Shown here in pieces: positions 41,673 to 53,165 of a stretch of DNA of 64,000 nt (positions are counted from its first letter, which is position 1; each line of letters begins with the position of its first letter). The notes under the pieces were generated by a model. That model saw nothing but the letters and a program-made list of their open reading frames with translations. It was not told where the DNA came from and searched no databases. A program made the translations under genes and the position numbers. Origin of the DNA: Halosimplex rubrum (GTDB lineage: Archaea > Halobacteriota > Halobacteria > Halobacteriales > Haloarculaceae); assembly GCF_013415885.1 (NCBI RefSeq), contig NZ_CP058910.1, positions 4,402,001 through 4,466,000 on the forward strand, given 5' to 3'.

Positions 41673-42749
41673 CTACGCGACCCCCACCGGCTCGCCACGT
41701 TCGGCGGACTCGTAGATGGCCTCGATGATCGCGACGGCCTTCCGGGCCTCGCTCGCGTCGAGCATGTACGGCTCGTCCGTCCGCCGGGCGTCGAGGAAGT
41801 CGGCGATGTTGCGCCGGTGGTTGGCGTAGTCGATGCTCATCGGGTCGGCGGCGCCACCTCCAGACTCCGTCTCCCCGAACTCCGCGCGGACCGCCTCGTC
41901 GTCCTCGCGTTCCTCCCGGAACCGCCAGGTGACGAGTTCGTCCTCCTCGATCTCGGCGGTGCCGTCCCGACCCGCGATCTGGAGCCGTTTCAGCGACCCC
42001 GGGTACATCGAGGTCGCGCCCAGGATCTGTCCGAGCGTCCCGTCGCGGTAGCGGAGGACCGCCACGGCCGAGTCCTCGACCTCCACGATGTCGTCGTCGT
42101 GGGCGCGTCGCGCGGTGTAGGCGAACACCTCCTCGACGGGGTTTCCGTTCGACTCGCCGCCCGCGCCGCCTGCGCTCGCGATCCACTGGATCGCGTCGAT
42201 GCCGTGGATCGACTGGTTCATCAGCGCGCCGCCGCCGTCGAGTTCCTCGGTGCCCTGCCACGCGCCGTCGTAGTAGCCGTCGTCGCGCCACCACGGGACG
42301 TAGGCGTTGGCGACCGAGAGGGAGCCGAACCGGCCATCGCTGGCGGCCTCGCGGAGCTTGCGGACGACGGGGTTGTACCGCTGGTTGAAGATCCCGCCGA
42401 GCCGGATCCCCGCCTCGTCGGCCGCGGCGACCATCTCGTCGATGCGGTCGGTCGTGATCTCGAGGGGCTTCTCGCAGAGCACGTCGACGCCGCGGTCGGC
42501 CGCGGCGAGGGCGGGTTCGAGGTGGGCGCCGCTGGGCGTACAGACCGAGAGCACGTCGACGGCCTCGGCGTCGAGCATCGCCTCGGTGTCGGCGTACCAG
42601 GTGCAGTCGTACTCCTCGGCGAACTCGCGGCCCCGTTCCTCCGTTCGGCAGGAGCCGGCGACCAGTTCGGCCCCGTCAATGTCGGCGACCGACTCGGCGT
42701 GCATCGCCGCGACGGCACCGATCCCGGCGATCGCGATGCGGACTGTCAT
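41673..42749 (-). CDS. Gfo/Idh/MocA-family oxidoreductase
   Basis: The protein has 358 residues from the ATG at 42749. The N-terminal Rossmann fold begins MTVRIAIAGIGAVAAMHAES (GxGxxA variant), followed by VDVLSVCTPSGAHLEPALAA and the family motif VLCEKPLEI (E-K-P). The C-terminal sheet domain contains GGGALMNQSIHGIDAIQWI, the conserved G-G-x-x-x-D/N-x-x-x-H-x-x-D block. It oxidises or reduces a sugar or polyol with NAD(P); the exact substrate cannot be seen. It lies in the same orientation as the Tat lipoprotein and the isomerase and may belong to a sugar-utilisation set. Confidence 0.9.
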   Translation of the reverse strand: MTVRIAIAGIGAVAAMHAESVADIDGAELVAGSCRTEERGREFAEEYDCTWYADTEAMLDAEAVDVLSVCTPSGAHLEPALAAADRGVDVLCEKPLEITTDRIDEMVAAADEAGIRLGGIFNQRYNPVVRKLREAASDGRFGSLSVANAYVPWWRDDGYYDGAWQGTEELDGGGALMNQSIHGIDAIQWIASAGGAGGESNGNPVEEVFAYTARRAHDDDIVEVEDSAVAVLRYRDGTLGQILGATSMYPGSLKRLQIAGRDGTAEIEEDELVTWRFREEREDDEAVRAEFGETESGGGAADPMSIDYANHRRNIADFLDARRTDEPYMLDASEARKAVAIIEAIYESAERGEPVGVA

Positions 42750-42941
42750 GTCCCGCGGGTTCGCGACGCCCGAGGAAAAAACCATCCAAGCGGGCGAACC
42801 GTTCCCCGAGTCGACCGGCGCGCCCGTCGGCGGCCGGTTCGTCCCCGGTGTACCGGTCCCGCCGCCCGGTGGTAGCGGCCACCTCTCGGCCCGAAGGCGA
42901 GTCGTTTTTACCCCTCCCACTGGTCCAGTTGGGACGAACAG

Positions 42942-44717
42942 ATGGCCCTCCTCGATCCGTTCCGGCGGGCGAAACGTCAGGTCGGCGACGACCTCCGCGC
43001 CGACCCGTACCTCCCGTACATCCTGCTGGCCGCCCTCCTGCTGTCGTCCTTTTGGGTCTGGCATCGCTTGCCCAACTTCGCGACCCGGGACGAGCGCTGG
43101 CGCGTGGTCGACCCCGTCGAGGTACTGGCGACCGTCCTCGACGACCCGCGGCTCGGCTCGGTCTCCGAGGGCGTCGGCTACTGGCGGACCTACGGCTCGG
43201 CGATGTATCTCGCCGCGATCGCCCTGGTCCCGGTGCTGGTCGTCGCCCTCGCGACGGACGCGTTGCCCGCCTTTGCCGACATGGGTCGCCACCTCGACGT
43301 GGGCTTCTGGACCCACTGGCTGCGGACGCCCGGGTGGATGTGGACCTGGGGCGTCCTCCTCGTCCGACTGGCCAACGTCGCGATGGCCGTCGGCTGCGTC
43401 TACGTCGTCTACCGCATCGGGACGACGCTCCGTGACCGCCCGACCGGCCGGCTCGCCGCCGCGCTGTTGACGGTCACCTGGGCCCTCCTCATCCTCGCCC
43501 ACGAGGGCGGCGAGGACGTGCCCTCACTGTTCTTCCTGCTGCTGTCGCTGTACTTCGCGATCCGCTACGTCGAGACCGGCGTCGACCGGCTGTTCTACTG
43601 GGGCGCGCTCGCCGGCGGCGTCTCTATCGCGTTCAAGCTCTCCGGCGGCGTCAGCGCGGTGATGCTCGGCGTCGCGCACCTCCAGCGCGCCCGCCGCTCC
43701 GAGGCGGGGATCGTGAGCGGGTCCGTCCGGCCGACGTTCCTCGCGACGGGCGTCCTGATAGGGGTCGCGACCGTCGCCGCGGGGTATCCGAGCATCCTCT
43801 TCGGCGCCCCGGCGGAGTTCGCCGGTCGGCTCGCCCGCGCGTTCGGGTCGAAGTCCGAGCCCCACGGCTGGCTCGTCCGGCCGAGCTGGTGGTGGATCCT
43901 CCGGAGCTACCTCCACGGCGTCGGCCTCCCGCTGGCCGTGGCCCTCGCCGGCGGCGCGCTCGCGGCCCTGGCGCGGGTCCGCGAAGATTCGCTGCCCGCC
44001 GACGGCCTGCGGCTGGCGCTGGTCGGCGTCGCCGTCTACCTCGCGGTGTTCTCCTCGTGGCGCTACGTCCGCACGCACCACCTCCTGCCGGTGGCCGCGC
44101 TGCTGGTCGTCGTCCTGGCGGTCGGGCTCGCCCGCCTGCGCGAGCGCCGACCCGCGGTCGGACGCGCGGTCGTCGCCGTCCTGCTCGTCACCAGCGCGGC
44201 CTACGCGGGCGCGGGGACGCTCGCCTACGCCTCCCAGCCCCGCGACCAGGCGGTCGACTACCTGCGAAGCGAGGCCGGCGCGAACGGCACCATCGAGACC
44301 TACACGCTCGACCCGCAGGACGCGGCCGTGCCCCACACCGACCGCGTCGACGCCCGCTTCGGCGTCGCCCCCGACACCTTCGAGTTCCGCTGTCCCGCCT
44401 TCGTCGTCCTCAACTACCACAGATCGGTCCTCTATCTCGCCCCCGACAGCTGGGGCAAGCGGGCGGCGGTCCTCTCGAACGACGCGACCGAGGAACACGT
44501 CCGCGCCCTGCTCGCCGAGGACACCTACCCCTACGAGGTCGCCGGCGAGTACGGTCGAACCCCGCGATTCCTCGACGGAAAGGGTCGCGCACCGATGTCC
44601 CAGCGACTCCTCAGGGTGAGCCTCCGCCCGCGGACGATGCAGTACGGCGACCCCCAGGACATGGGCGTCGACCAGTACACGGTCGTCCTCCGGCGGACCG
44701 GCTCCTGCGAGACGTGA
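42942..44717 (+). CDS. polytopic glycosyltransferase (GT39/ArnT-like)
   Basis: The protein has 591 residues. After a short cytoplasmic N-terminus there are about 10-12 membrane segments (YILLAALLLSSFWVW near residue 27, then WDEx-like loop NFATRDERWRVVDP, and repeated spans to about residue 430), followed by an extracellular C-terminal domain (FEFRCPAFVVLNYHRSVLYL). This is the architecture of GT-C glycosyltransferases that use lipid-linked sugars to decorate proteins or lipids, including the D-E pair in the first loop. The substrate is unknown. It is divergent from the Gfo/Idh/MocA gene with a 192-base gap. Confidence 0.75.
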   Translation: MALLDPFRRAKRQVGDDLRADPYLPYILLAALLLSSFWVWHRLPNFATRDERWRVVDPVEVLATVLDDPRLGSVSEGVGYWRTYGSAMYLAAIALVPVLVVALATDALPAFADMGRHLDVGFWTHWLRTPGWMWTWGVLLVRLANVAMAVGCVYVVYRIGTTLRDRPTGRLAAALLTVTWALLILAHEGGEDVPSLFFLLLSLYFAIRYVETGVDRLFYWGALAGGVSIAFKLSGGVSAVMLGVAHLQRARRSEAGIVSGSVRPTFLATGVLIGVATVAAGYPSILFGAPAEFAGRLARAFGSKSEPHGWLVRPSWWWILRSYLHGVGLPLAVALAGGALAALARVREDSLPADGLRLALVGVAVYLAVFSSWRYVRTHHLLPVAALLVVVLAVGLARLRERRPAVGRAVVAVLLVTSAAYAGAGTLAYASQPRDQAVDYLRSEAGANGTIETYTLDPQDAAVPHTDRVDARFGVAPDTFEFRCPAFVVLNYHRSVLYLAPDSWGKRAAVLSNDATEEHVRALLAEDTYPYEVAGEYGRTPRFLDGKGRAPMSQRLLRVSLRPRTMQYGDPQDMGVDQYTVVLRRTGSCET

Positions 44718-44844
44718 CTCCGGTCGCCGGGTCGCGCCGACCCGTCGCCGGTCGGACCGCCCGAGGCCGACCCGTGCCGCCGCGAGTGTGCGCGGTCACC
44801 GCTATAACGGGGTTTAAGCGGGCTCGTTCGCTAGCGGCGGGTAC

Positions 44845-45924
44845 ATGAGCGACAGCGAGTACGACGTGGTCGTGGTCGGCGGCGGACCGGCGGGGCTGAC
44901 GGCCGCGCTCTACACGACGCGGCTCGGGCTGGACACCGCCCTGGTCGACCGCGGCGGCGGCCGCGCCGCGATGATGCAGGACACCCACAACGTCATCGGC
45001 GTCACCGAGGAGACCAGCGGCGTCGAATTCCTCGAGACCGCCAAATCGCAGGTCGAATCCTACGGCGCCGACGTACGCCGGGACTTTATCGAGGCGGCCG
45101 AGCGCGTCGACGACGGCGACGGCCCGCGGTTCCGGCTGGAGGGCGAGGACGCCGAATACGGCGCCGACAGCGTCGTCCTGGCGACGGGCTTCTCGGACAC
45201 GCGGCCGGACCCGCCGCTGCCGCCGACGGGTCGCGGCCTGCACTACTGTCTGCACTGCGACGCCTACATGTTCGTCGACGAGCCGGTGTACGTGATGGGC
45301 ACCGGCGATTCGGCCGCCTACGTCGCGATGATCATGCTGAACTTCACCGACGACGTGGACGTGTTGCTGCGGGGCGACGACCCCGAGTGGAGCGACGACA
45401 CGGCGGCGATGCTCGACAATCACCCCGTCGACGTGGTCGAGGCGGAGATAACCGCCTCCAACCGCGACGACGACGGGTGGCTCGAGTCCTTCGAGTTCGA
45501 AGACGGGACAGTCCGGGAGTACCGCGGCGGCTTCCCGATGCTCGGCTCGGAGTACAACACCGACCTCCACGAGTCGCTCGGCTGCGAGATCGACGGCGAC
45601 GGCACCGTCGCCGTCGACGACCACGGCCGCACCAGCGTGGACGGCGTCTACGCCGTCGGCGACGTGACGCCCGGTCACAACCAGATCCCCGTCGCGATGG
45701 GCCAGGGCGCCAAGGCCGGCATCGCGATCCACATGGACACCCGGCCGTTCCCGCGTTCGACGGAAGACATCGACGAACTCGGGCCGGTCTCCTCGGGTGA
45801 CGTGCCCGCAGTCTCGGAGGAACTGCTCGCGACGGCGGTCGCCCACGAGGGTCACGCCGCTGGCCCGCGGGTCGAAGCGGCCGAGGAGACCGAGAGCGAA
45901 GAACAGCCGGCGGACGGCGACTGA
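44845..45924 (+). CDS. thioredoxin-reductase-like FAD oxidoreductase
   Basis: The protein has 359 residues. The FAD dinucleotide fold is seen in VVVVGGGPAGLTAALYT, the redox pair as C135-L-H-C138 in HYCLHCDAYMF, the NAD(P) fold in VYVMGTGDSAAYVAM, and the C-terminal FAD motif in GVYAVGDVTPGHNQIPVAMG. The order is that of thioredoxin reductase, about 40 residues longer because of an acidic C-terminal tail. It probably passes electrons from NAD(P)H to a thiol partner; the pair C-L-H-C differs from the usual C-A-T-C, so the partner may not be a classic thioredoxin. Confidence 0.88.
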   Translation: MSDSEYDVVVVGGGPAGLTAALYTTRLGLDTALVDRGGGRAAMMQDTHNVIGVTEETSGVEFLETAKSQVESYGADVRRDFIEAAERVDDGDGPRFRLEGEDAEYGADSVVLATGFSDTRPDPPLPPTGRGLHYCLHCDAYMFVDEPVYVMGTGDSAAYVAMIMLNFTDDVDVLLRGDDPEWSDDTAAMLDNHPVDVVEAEITASNRDDDGWLESFEFEDGTVREYRGGFPMLGSEYNTDLHESLGCEIDGDGTVAVDDHGRTSVDGVYAVGDVTPGHNQIPVAMGQGAKAGIAIHMDTRPFPRSTEDIDELGPVSSGDVPAVSEELLATAVAHEGHAAGPRVEAAEETESEEQPADGD

Positions 45925-45983
45925 GCACCGCCACGCCGTCGACCCAAAGTTTGAATTGTGTCGTCGAGAGTGACATCCGTATC

Positions 45984-46070
45984 ATGGTACAGACCGCGCC
46001 CGTCCTCGTTGCGACGGCCGGAACCGCTCCGCTCGACCCGACGACGGCCGGGTCCGCCCGGGGTGAGTAG
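45984..46070 (+). CDS. possible 28-residue leader peptide
   Basis: A short frame, MVQTAPVLVATAGTAPLDPT and on to a TAG at 46068-46070, ends 3 bases before the ATG of a small membrane protein. It starts 45 bases after an AT-rich patch (TTTGAATTG) that could act as promoter. It could be a real small gene or an upstream leader. No similarity was recognised. Confidence 0.3.
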   Translation: MVQTAPVLVATAGTAPLDPTTAGSARGE

Positions 46071-46073
46071 TGT

Positions 46074-46316
46074 ATGCCGGCGAAGACCGGGGCGTCACAC
46101 GCGCTCGCCGCCCTCGTGAGCATGCTGGCCGGGACCGTCCTCTCGAAGTACGTCTGGGAGTTGCTCCCGCCGCTGGCGTCCGTCGGGGAGTCGGTCTCGG
46201 CGGGCCTCGTCGCCGCCACCGGCGTCGCGCTCCCGCGGCCGCTGTCGGGGTCGCTCGTCGTCATCCTCGGGCTCTCGTTCGTCTGGGGCACGATCTACCA
46301 CTACGCCCGCCACTGA
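46074..46316 (+). CDS. small two-span membrane protein
   Basis: The protein has 80 residues with two hydrophobic stretches (ALAALVSMLAGTVLS near residue 10 and GSLVVILGLSFVWGTIYHY at the end). No family was recognised. It follows a possible leader peptide by 3 bases and is convergent with another small membrane protein 35 bases further on. Confidence 0.55.
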   Translation: MPAKTGASHALAALVSMLAGTVLSKYVWELLPPLASVGESVSAGLVAATGVALPRPLSGSLVVILGLSFVWGTIYHYARH

Positions 46317-46351
46317 CGCCCCGGTCGGGTGGCGTCGACGCCGGCTCGGCG

Positions 46352-46561
46352 TCAGGACTCGGAGTCGATCCCGTAGACGTGGTCGACGCCGAGGTAGACG
46401 AACCACACCATCCAGACGGTGAAGATGACCAGCCACGCGCCGTACTGGACGTAGGGGTGGGGGACGAGGACGTAGGCGACGAACAGCAAAGCGGCGGCGG
46501 TGACAGCCGCGGCCACGTTGTACCGCGTCGGTGCCAGGGCGTCCCGGAGGAGGTCCCGCAT
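46352..46561 (-). CDS. small membrane protein
   Basis: The protein has 69 residues from the ATG at 46561 (a GTG at 46588 would add nine basic residues). Two membrane spans are visible (AAAVTAAALLFVAYVL and YGAWLVIFTVWMVWFVYL), with a short tail DHVYGIDSES. No function can be assigned. It is convergent with the preceding small membrane protein and lies just downstream of otsB. Confidence 0.55.
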   Translation of the reverse strand: MRDLLRDALAPTRYNVAAAVTAAALLFVAYVLVPHPYVQYGAWLVIFTVWMVWFVYLGVDHVYGIDSES

Positions 46562-46627
46562 CGAGCGTAGCGTTCGGTCCCGGGCCACATTACTGTTGGC
46601 AGCCGTCGAGAGGCGCCCTCACCGCGT

Positions 46628-47449
46628 TCACCCGCACTGGGCGTCGGCGACCAGGTCCAGCAACTCCCGCACGTCGCGCTGGTCCCCCAGCCGGTAGTCC
46701 GCGGCGGTCTCGCGCTCGCCGACGAGGACGCCGAGACCGTCCTCGCGGTCCGCCAGTTCGCGGAACGCGTCCTCGTCGGTCACGTCGTCGCCGACGTAGA
46801 GGGGGTGCCAGTCGTCGGGTGCCTCGTCGGCCAACTGCTCGACGGCGCGGCCCTTGTCCCGGTCGACGGCGGGGCGGATCTCGCGGATCGCCTTGCCGTC
46901 GCGGACCTCCATGCCGGGACCGCCGGCGTTCGTCGCCTCCTCGACGGTGTCGCGGACGATGTGCTCGACCTCGGGGACGCGCTCGTCGGGCACGTCGCGG
47001 ACGTGGACCGTCGCGGTGAGGTCCTTGTCCTCGATCTCGACCCCGGGGACGTGCGCGAGACGGTCGTCGAGGCGGTCGCAGACACGCGCGACGGCGTCGC
47101 GGCCCCGGCGGGCGTCGGGCGCGACCGACCGCCGGCCGTCGACCCGGCGTTCGAGGCCGTGGTTGCCGGCGTAGGCGATCCCCTCGACGGCGACCCGCTC
47201 CCGGAGATCGGCGAGTTCGCGGCCGCTGACGACGGCGACGCGGACGGACTCGCAGTCGCGGAGGGCGACGACGCGCTCGCGCAGCGGCGGGGGCATGGCC
47301 GCGGCGTCGGGGTCGTCGACGATGGGGGCGAGCGTCCCGTCGAAGTCCAGCGAGCAGACGACGCCGGGGGCGGCCGCGAGGCGGTCGGCGACGGTCTCGC
47401 GGGCGAGCCACAGCGGCGTGGCGTCAGTGGTCTGCACGGGTGGGGACAC
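46628..47449 (-). CDS. otsB: trehalose-6-phosphate phosphatase (OtsB)
   Basis: The protein has 273 residues. The HAD nucleophile motif is LDFDGTLAPIVDDPDA (D35, D37), VAVVSGRELADL supplies the second motif, GNHGLE is the trehalose-phosphatase-specific loop, and YVGDDVTDEDAF gives the final acidic motif. It removes phosphate from trehalose-6-phosphate to give the compatible solute trehalose. It overlaps the 3' end of otsA by 26 bases, so the two enzymes of the pathway are coupled. Confidence 0.93.
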   Translation of the reverse strand: MSPPVQTTDATPLWLARETVADRLAAAPGVVCSLDFDGTLAPIVDDPDAAAMPPPLRERVVALRDCESVRVAVVSGRELADLRERVAVEGIAYAGNHGLERRVDGRRSVAPDARRGRDAVARVCDRLDDRLAHVPGVEIEDKDLTATVHVRDVPDERVPEVEHIVRDTVEEATNAGGPGMEVRDGKAIREIRPAVDRDKGRAVEQLADEAPDDWHPLYVGDDVTDEDAFRELADREDGLGVLVGERETAADYRLGDQRDVRELLDLVADAQCG

Positions 47450-49013
47450 CCCCGTCGGGGCTGGCGACGCTGGCGACCGCGCCGAGCACGTCGGCCAGCC
47501 ACGAGTCGAGGTCGTCGTCCTCGACGCCGTCGGCCAGCGCGTTCGCGCGCCGGCGGCGCTCGCGCTCGGACATCGACAGCGCGTCGTCGAGCGCGGCGGC
47601 GAACCCTTCCGTGTCGTGCGGGCGGACGGAGACCGCGTGCTCGCCGAGGACGTCGTGGACGCCGGCCTGGTCGCTCAGGACGAGGACGCCGGGGTCGTCG
47701 CCCCCCGCGGCGACGAACTCCTGGGCGACGAGGTTCATCCCGTCGCGGACCGGGCTGACGACCCCCAGGTCGGCCTCGCGGTACAGCCCCGCCAGCCCCT
47801 CGTCGGAGACGTAGTCGGTCGTGTAGACGACGGGGCGCCAGTCGTCGGTCGCGAAGCGGTCGTTGACCCGCTCGACGGCCGCCTCGACGCGGTCCTGATA
47901 GTCGGCGTAGGCGGGGATGGCCGAGCGGCTCTCGGTGCCGACCTGGACGAAGGTGAACTCGCCGCGATAGGCCGGTCGCTCCGCGAGGAGTCGCTCGATG
48001 GCGTCGAGGCGCTGGACGATACCCTTGGTGTAGTCGAGGCGGTCGACGCCGACGCCGAGCCGGGTGTCGCGGTCGATGCCGCGGTTCTTCCGGAAGGCGG
48101 CGCGGAAGCCGGCCGCCTCCGCGCTGTCGGCCTGCTCGCGGATGCGGTCGACCGGGACGCCCATCGGCGCGGCCCGGACCGTCGTCGTCCGCCCGCGGTA
48201 GTCGACGGTCCCGGCGTCGAAGTCCACGGCGGTCCCGTCGAGCCCGCGGTCGGCGCTCCGGAGGAAGGCCTCACAGTACCGGGGAACGTGGAAGACGAGC
48301 AGGTCGTTACCGAGCAGGCCGTCGAGGATCGCCGCCCGGTTGGGACAGGCCCGGAACGTGTCCCAGCCGGGCCACGGGATGTGCCAGGTGTGGGCGAGCG
48401 TCGGGTCGGCGCTCGGTCCGCCGACGTGACGGCTCTCGCCGCTCCCCTCGGCGCCGGTCCGCTCGCGCACCTGTCGCGGCGCGAGCGCGAGGTGGTAGTC
48501 GTGGAGCCAGACGAGCGGGTCGCCGTCGGCGTCGGCCGCGGCGTCGGCCATCGCGTCGGCGAACTGGTCGTTGACCCGGCGGTAGTCCACCCAGGCGTCG
48601 CCGCAGCTCTCGACGGTGCCCAGCGCGGCGTGACACAGCGGCCACAGCACCTGGTTGGCCACCTCGTAGTAGTACCCCTCGACCTCGTCTTCGTCGAGCC
48701 ACAGCCGGCGGAGGGCGTAGGAGTGCTCCGCGTCGTCCGGCGGGACCGAGACGGTGTCGTCGCCGTCGACGACGGCCGCGTCGGCCTCGCCGTCGCCCCA
48801 GGCGATCCACGTGCCGTCGACGCGGCGCATGACCTCGTCGAGGCCGGCGGTCAGCCCCCCGGTCGGCCGGTCGACCGTCACCTCGCCGTCGTCGCCGTAG
48901 TCGTGCCTGTACGGTTGTCGGTTCGAGGCGACGACGAGTCCGTCGCCGACCGCCGCCAGCAGTCGGTCGAGGTCGGTCTCGACTCGGTCCGCACGCAGAT
49001 GTGTGTTCGGCAT
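47424..49013 (-). CDS. otsA: trehalose-6-phosphate synthase (OtsA, GT20)
   Basis: The protein has 529 residues, usual for GT20. VASNRQPYRHDY at the start, GGLTAGLDEVMRRVDGTWIA, VWLHDYHLALAPRQV, the trehalose-synthase segment LGVGVDRLDYTKGIVQRLDA and GMNLVAQEFVAAGGDDPGVL are all characteristic. It joins glucose from a nucleotide sugar to glucose-6-phosphate. Trehalose protects halophiles against osmotic and other stress. The gene is followed by otsB on the same strand with overlap. An M48 protease gene lies upstream in the same orientation. Confidence 0.94.
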   Translation of the reverse strand: MPNTHLRADRVETDLDRLLAAVGDGLVVASNRQPYRHDYGDDGEVTVDRPTGGLTAGLDEVMRRVDGTWIAWGDGEADAAVVDGDDTVSVPPDDAEHSYALRRLWLDEDEVEGYYYEVANQVLWPLCHAALGTVESCGDAWVDYRRVNDQFADAMADAAADADGDPLVWLHDYHLALAPRQVRERTGAEGSGESRHVGGPSADPTLAHTWHIPWPGWDTFRACPNRAAILDGLLGNDLLVFHVPRYCEAFLRSADRGLDGTAVDFDAGTVDYRGRTTTVRAAPMGVPVDRIREQADSAEAAGFRAAFRKNRGIDRDTRLGVGVDRLDYTKGIVQRLDAIERLLAERPAYRGEFTFVQVGTESRSAIPAYADYQDRVEAAVERVNDRFATDDWRPVVYTTDYVSDEGLAGLYREADLGVVSPVRDGMNLVAQEFVAAGGDDPGVLVLSDQAGVHDVLGEHAVSVRPHDTEGFAAALDDALSMSERERRRRANALADGVEDDDLDSWLADVLGAVASVASPDGGVPTRADH

Positions 49014-49118
49014 GTCGAGCTACCCGTCTTTCCCTCGCCAGGGGGGTATGGCCGCGGCTTGCACCTGCGGGGACACGCCGCGTCGTCTGCGGGCCCGTGT
49101 TACGGCGGTAGGATCCCT

Positions 49119-50420
49119 CTAATCGGCGTTCGCTGCGGGGGTATCGTCGCCGTCGCTGGCGGCCGCGCCGGCCCGCCGACGGATGTCCCGCACCCGCTCG
49201 GGGATCGGGGGATGGGTGTAGTGGAACGTCTCGTAGAGGGGGTGGGGGAAGGGGTTCGAGAGGTTCTCGCTGGCGAGGCGGGTGAGCGCGTCGACCATCG
49301 GCTCGCCGTCGCCCATCACGTCGACGGCGAAGGCGTCGGCCTCCCGTTCGTGGGCCAGCGAGAGCCGGTTCTCGACGGGGCTCGTGAGCCGCGAGAGCGG
49401 CTGGAGGACGAGCGCGGCCAGAGCGAGCCCGGCGTAGACTGGTTTGCCCGCCCCCGTCGCCAGCCCGAACAGCTCGTAGAGCCAGGGGCCGGTAACCAGT
49501 TGATAGGCGACGAACAGCAGGACGCCCATCTGGACCGCCGAGGCGCCGACGCGCTTCCAGATGTGAGCCTTCTTCCAGTGGGCGAGTTCGTGGGCGAGCA
49601 CGCCCTGGAGTTCGTCGGTCTCCATCTGTTCGACCAGCGTGTCGAACAGCACGACCCGCTTGGTCGCGCCGAACCCGACGAAGTAGGCGTTGGAGTGGCC
49701 GCTGCGGCGGCTGGCGTCCATCACGTAGATCTGCGAGCACTCGAAGCCGGCGCGGTCGAACACCTCGGTGACGGCGTCGTGCAGCTCCCCTTCCTCGACG
49801 GGCTCGAAGTCGTTGAACAGCGGCGCGATCACGCGGGGGTAGATCACCATCATCGAAAGGGAGAAGACGACGAACAGCGCCCAGGCGCCCAGCCACCACA
49901 GGCCCGGGAACGACTCGACGACCCACATGACCGCCGCGGCGATGGCCGCGGTGAACACCAGCGCGACCGCGAGCCCGACGAGTTTGTCGCGAACCCAGAG
50001 CCGCGGCGACTGCTCGTTGAACCCGAATATCTCCTCGACGACGAAGGTGTCGAAGAACTCGAACGGGAGCGAGGAGACCTGGAGGAGAACGACGACGCCG
50101 AGGAAGAAGACGACGCCCGAGGGCACGGTCCCGAGCCCCAGCGACTCGACGGCGGCGACGGCGTCGGCCAGCAGGCCGGAGTACAGCACCAGCAGGATCA
50201 GTCCGAGGCCGACCCACGCCTCCAACTGGGAGGCGCCGGTCGTCGCGCGCTGGTAGCCCAGCAGCTCGTCGGTATCGTCGACGTCGAGCCGGTCGTCGAA
50301 CCACTCGGCTTCGCGGGTGACCGCCTCGGCGCCGTACCGGACGTTCAGCGCCGCCAGCCAGGTGAAAAACGCCTCCGTCCCGACCAGCAGGGCGAGGAAG
50401 GCGACGTGGAGTGCGAGCAT
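49119..50420 (-). CDS. M48 zinc metalloprotease (Ste24/HtpX type)
   Basis: The protein has 433 residues. Several N-terminal membrane spans (residues 1-25, 68-90, 100-118, 150-190) precede the active site LAHELAHWKKAHIWKRVGAS (H277, E278, H281) and the third ligand in ENRLSLAHEREADAFAVD. NDFEPVEEGELHDAV before the active site is typical of the Ste24/CAAX-protease branch of M48. It is an integral-membrane protease, probably for quality control of membrane proteins or prenylated substrates. The start is the ATG at 50420. Confidence 0.88.
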   Translation of the reverse strand: MLALHVAFLALLVGTEAFFTWLAALNVRYGAEAVTREAEWFDDRLDVDDTDELLGYQRATTGASQLEAWVGLGLILLVLYSGLLADAVAAVESLGLGTVPSGVVFFLGVVVLLQVSSLPFEFFDTFVVEEIFGFNEQSPRLWVRDKLVGLAVALVFTAAIAAAVMWVVESFPGLWWLGAWALFVVFSLSMMVIYPRVIAPLFNDFEPVEEGELHDAVTEVFDRAGFECSQIYVMDASRRSGHSNAYFVGFGATKRVVLFDTLVEQMETDELQGVLAHELAHWKKAHIWKRVGASAVQMGVLLFVAYQLVTGPWLYELFGLATGAGKPVYAGLALAALVLQPLSRLTSPVENRLSLAHEREADAFAVDVMGDGEPMVDALTRLASENLSNPFPHPLYETFHYTHPPIPERVRDIRRRAGAAASDGDDTPAANAD

Positions 50421-50584
50421 ACCGGCCGATACGGAAGCGGCCCATTAAATCCCCTCGCTGGTCGTCTCGCCGACCCGCCCCGGGCGAGTCGCCGCGGCTT
50501 CCGCTGGGTCGCGAGATCCGGCCGTTCGGGCGGTCGATCGACCCGTTCGTGTCGGGCACCGATTCGGGGGACCTTACCGGATTG

Positions 50585-50600
50585 TTCCTATCCAAAGGAA
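50585..50600. promoter_or_regulatory. inverted repeat TTCCT-N6-AGGAA before katG
   Basis: A perfect 5-bp inverted repeat with a 6-base spacer lies 38-53 bases before the katG start, next to a TATA-like CTTATG (50603-50608) that is about 30 bases before the ATG. The position suits a redox or metal-responsive repressor. No regulator gene is adjacent. Confidence 0.35.
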
Positions 50601-50634
50601 GCCTTATGCAACAACAACACTGCTAGAACAATGA

Positions 50635-52797
<2,163 letters not shown>

Positions 52798-52864
52798 CTC
52801 GCAGGTCGGCCCCTCCCACGGCTTTTCGGTGGGCGTATTTTGGGGCTGTCGCCCGTAGGGCGAG

Positions 52865-53060
52865 TATGCTGAGCGAAGCCGACCTCTACTGTGGGACCTG
52901 CGAGCGGTCGGTCCGCCGCGAGGAGACCGCCCGGCGCGAGCCGGTCGCCGACCTCGACCCCGACAAGTTCGTCGGTCGGCAGGCCGGCCTCGGCCAGGAG
53001 CGGTTCGGCGTACTCGGCGGGGTCGTCCACCGGGGAGAGCCTGACGGCGGGCGGAGCCAT
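52865..53060 (-). other. ambiguous short coding signal downstream of katG
   Basis: On the minus strand from an ATG at 53060 the sequence reads MAPPAVRLSPVDDPAEYAEP then LLAEAGLPTDELVG, which resembles the N-terminus of a GNAT acetyltransferase, but no acetyl-CoA loop follows before the frame enters katG antisense. On the plus strand an ATG at 52866 gives a CxxC start (LYCGTCERSV) that soon becomes arginine-rich. One of these may be a truncated gene; I cannot decide which. The 52798-53165 gap holds nothing else. Confidence 0.3.
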
Positions 53061-53165
53061 GTGCGTCCCGTCGGCCGGCGCCGACAAGGAACTTGCCCGT
53101 CGAACCCCCCGTGCAGTTCCGCCACCCTCACCGCTTTGTGACTGGAAGCCCCAGCCGTGTCTGCT

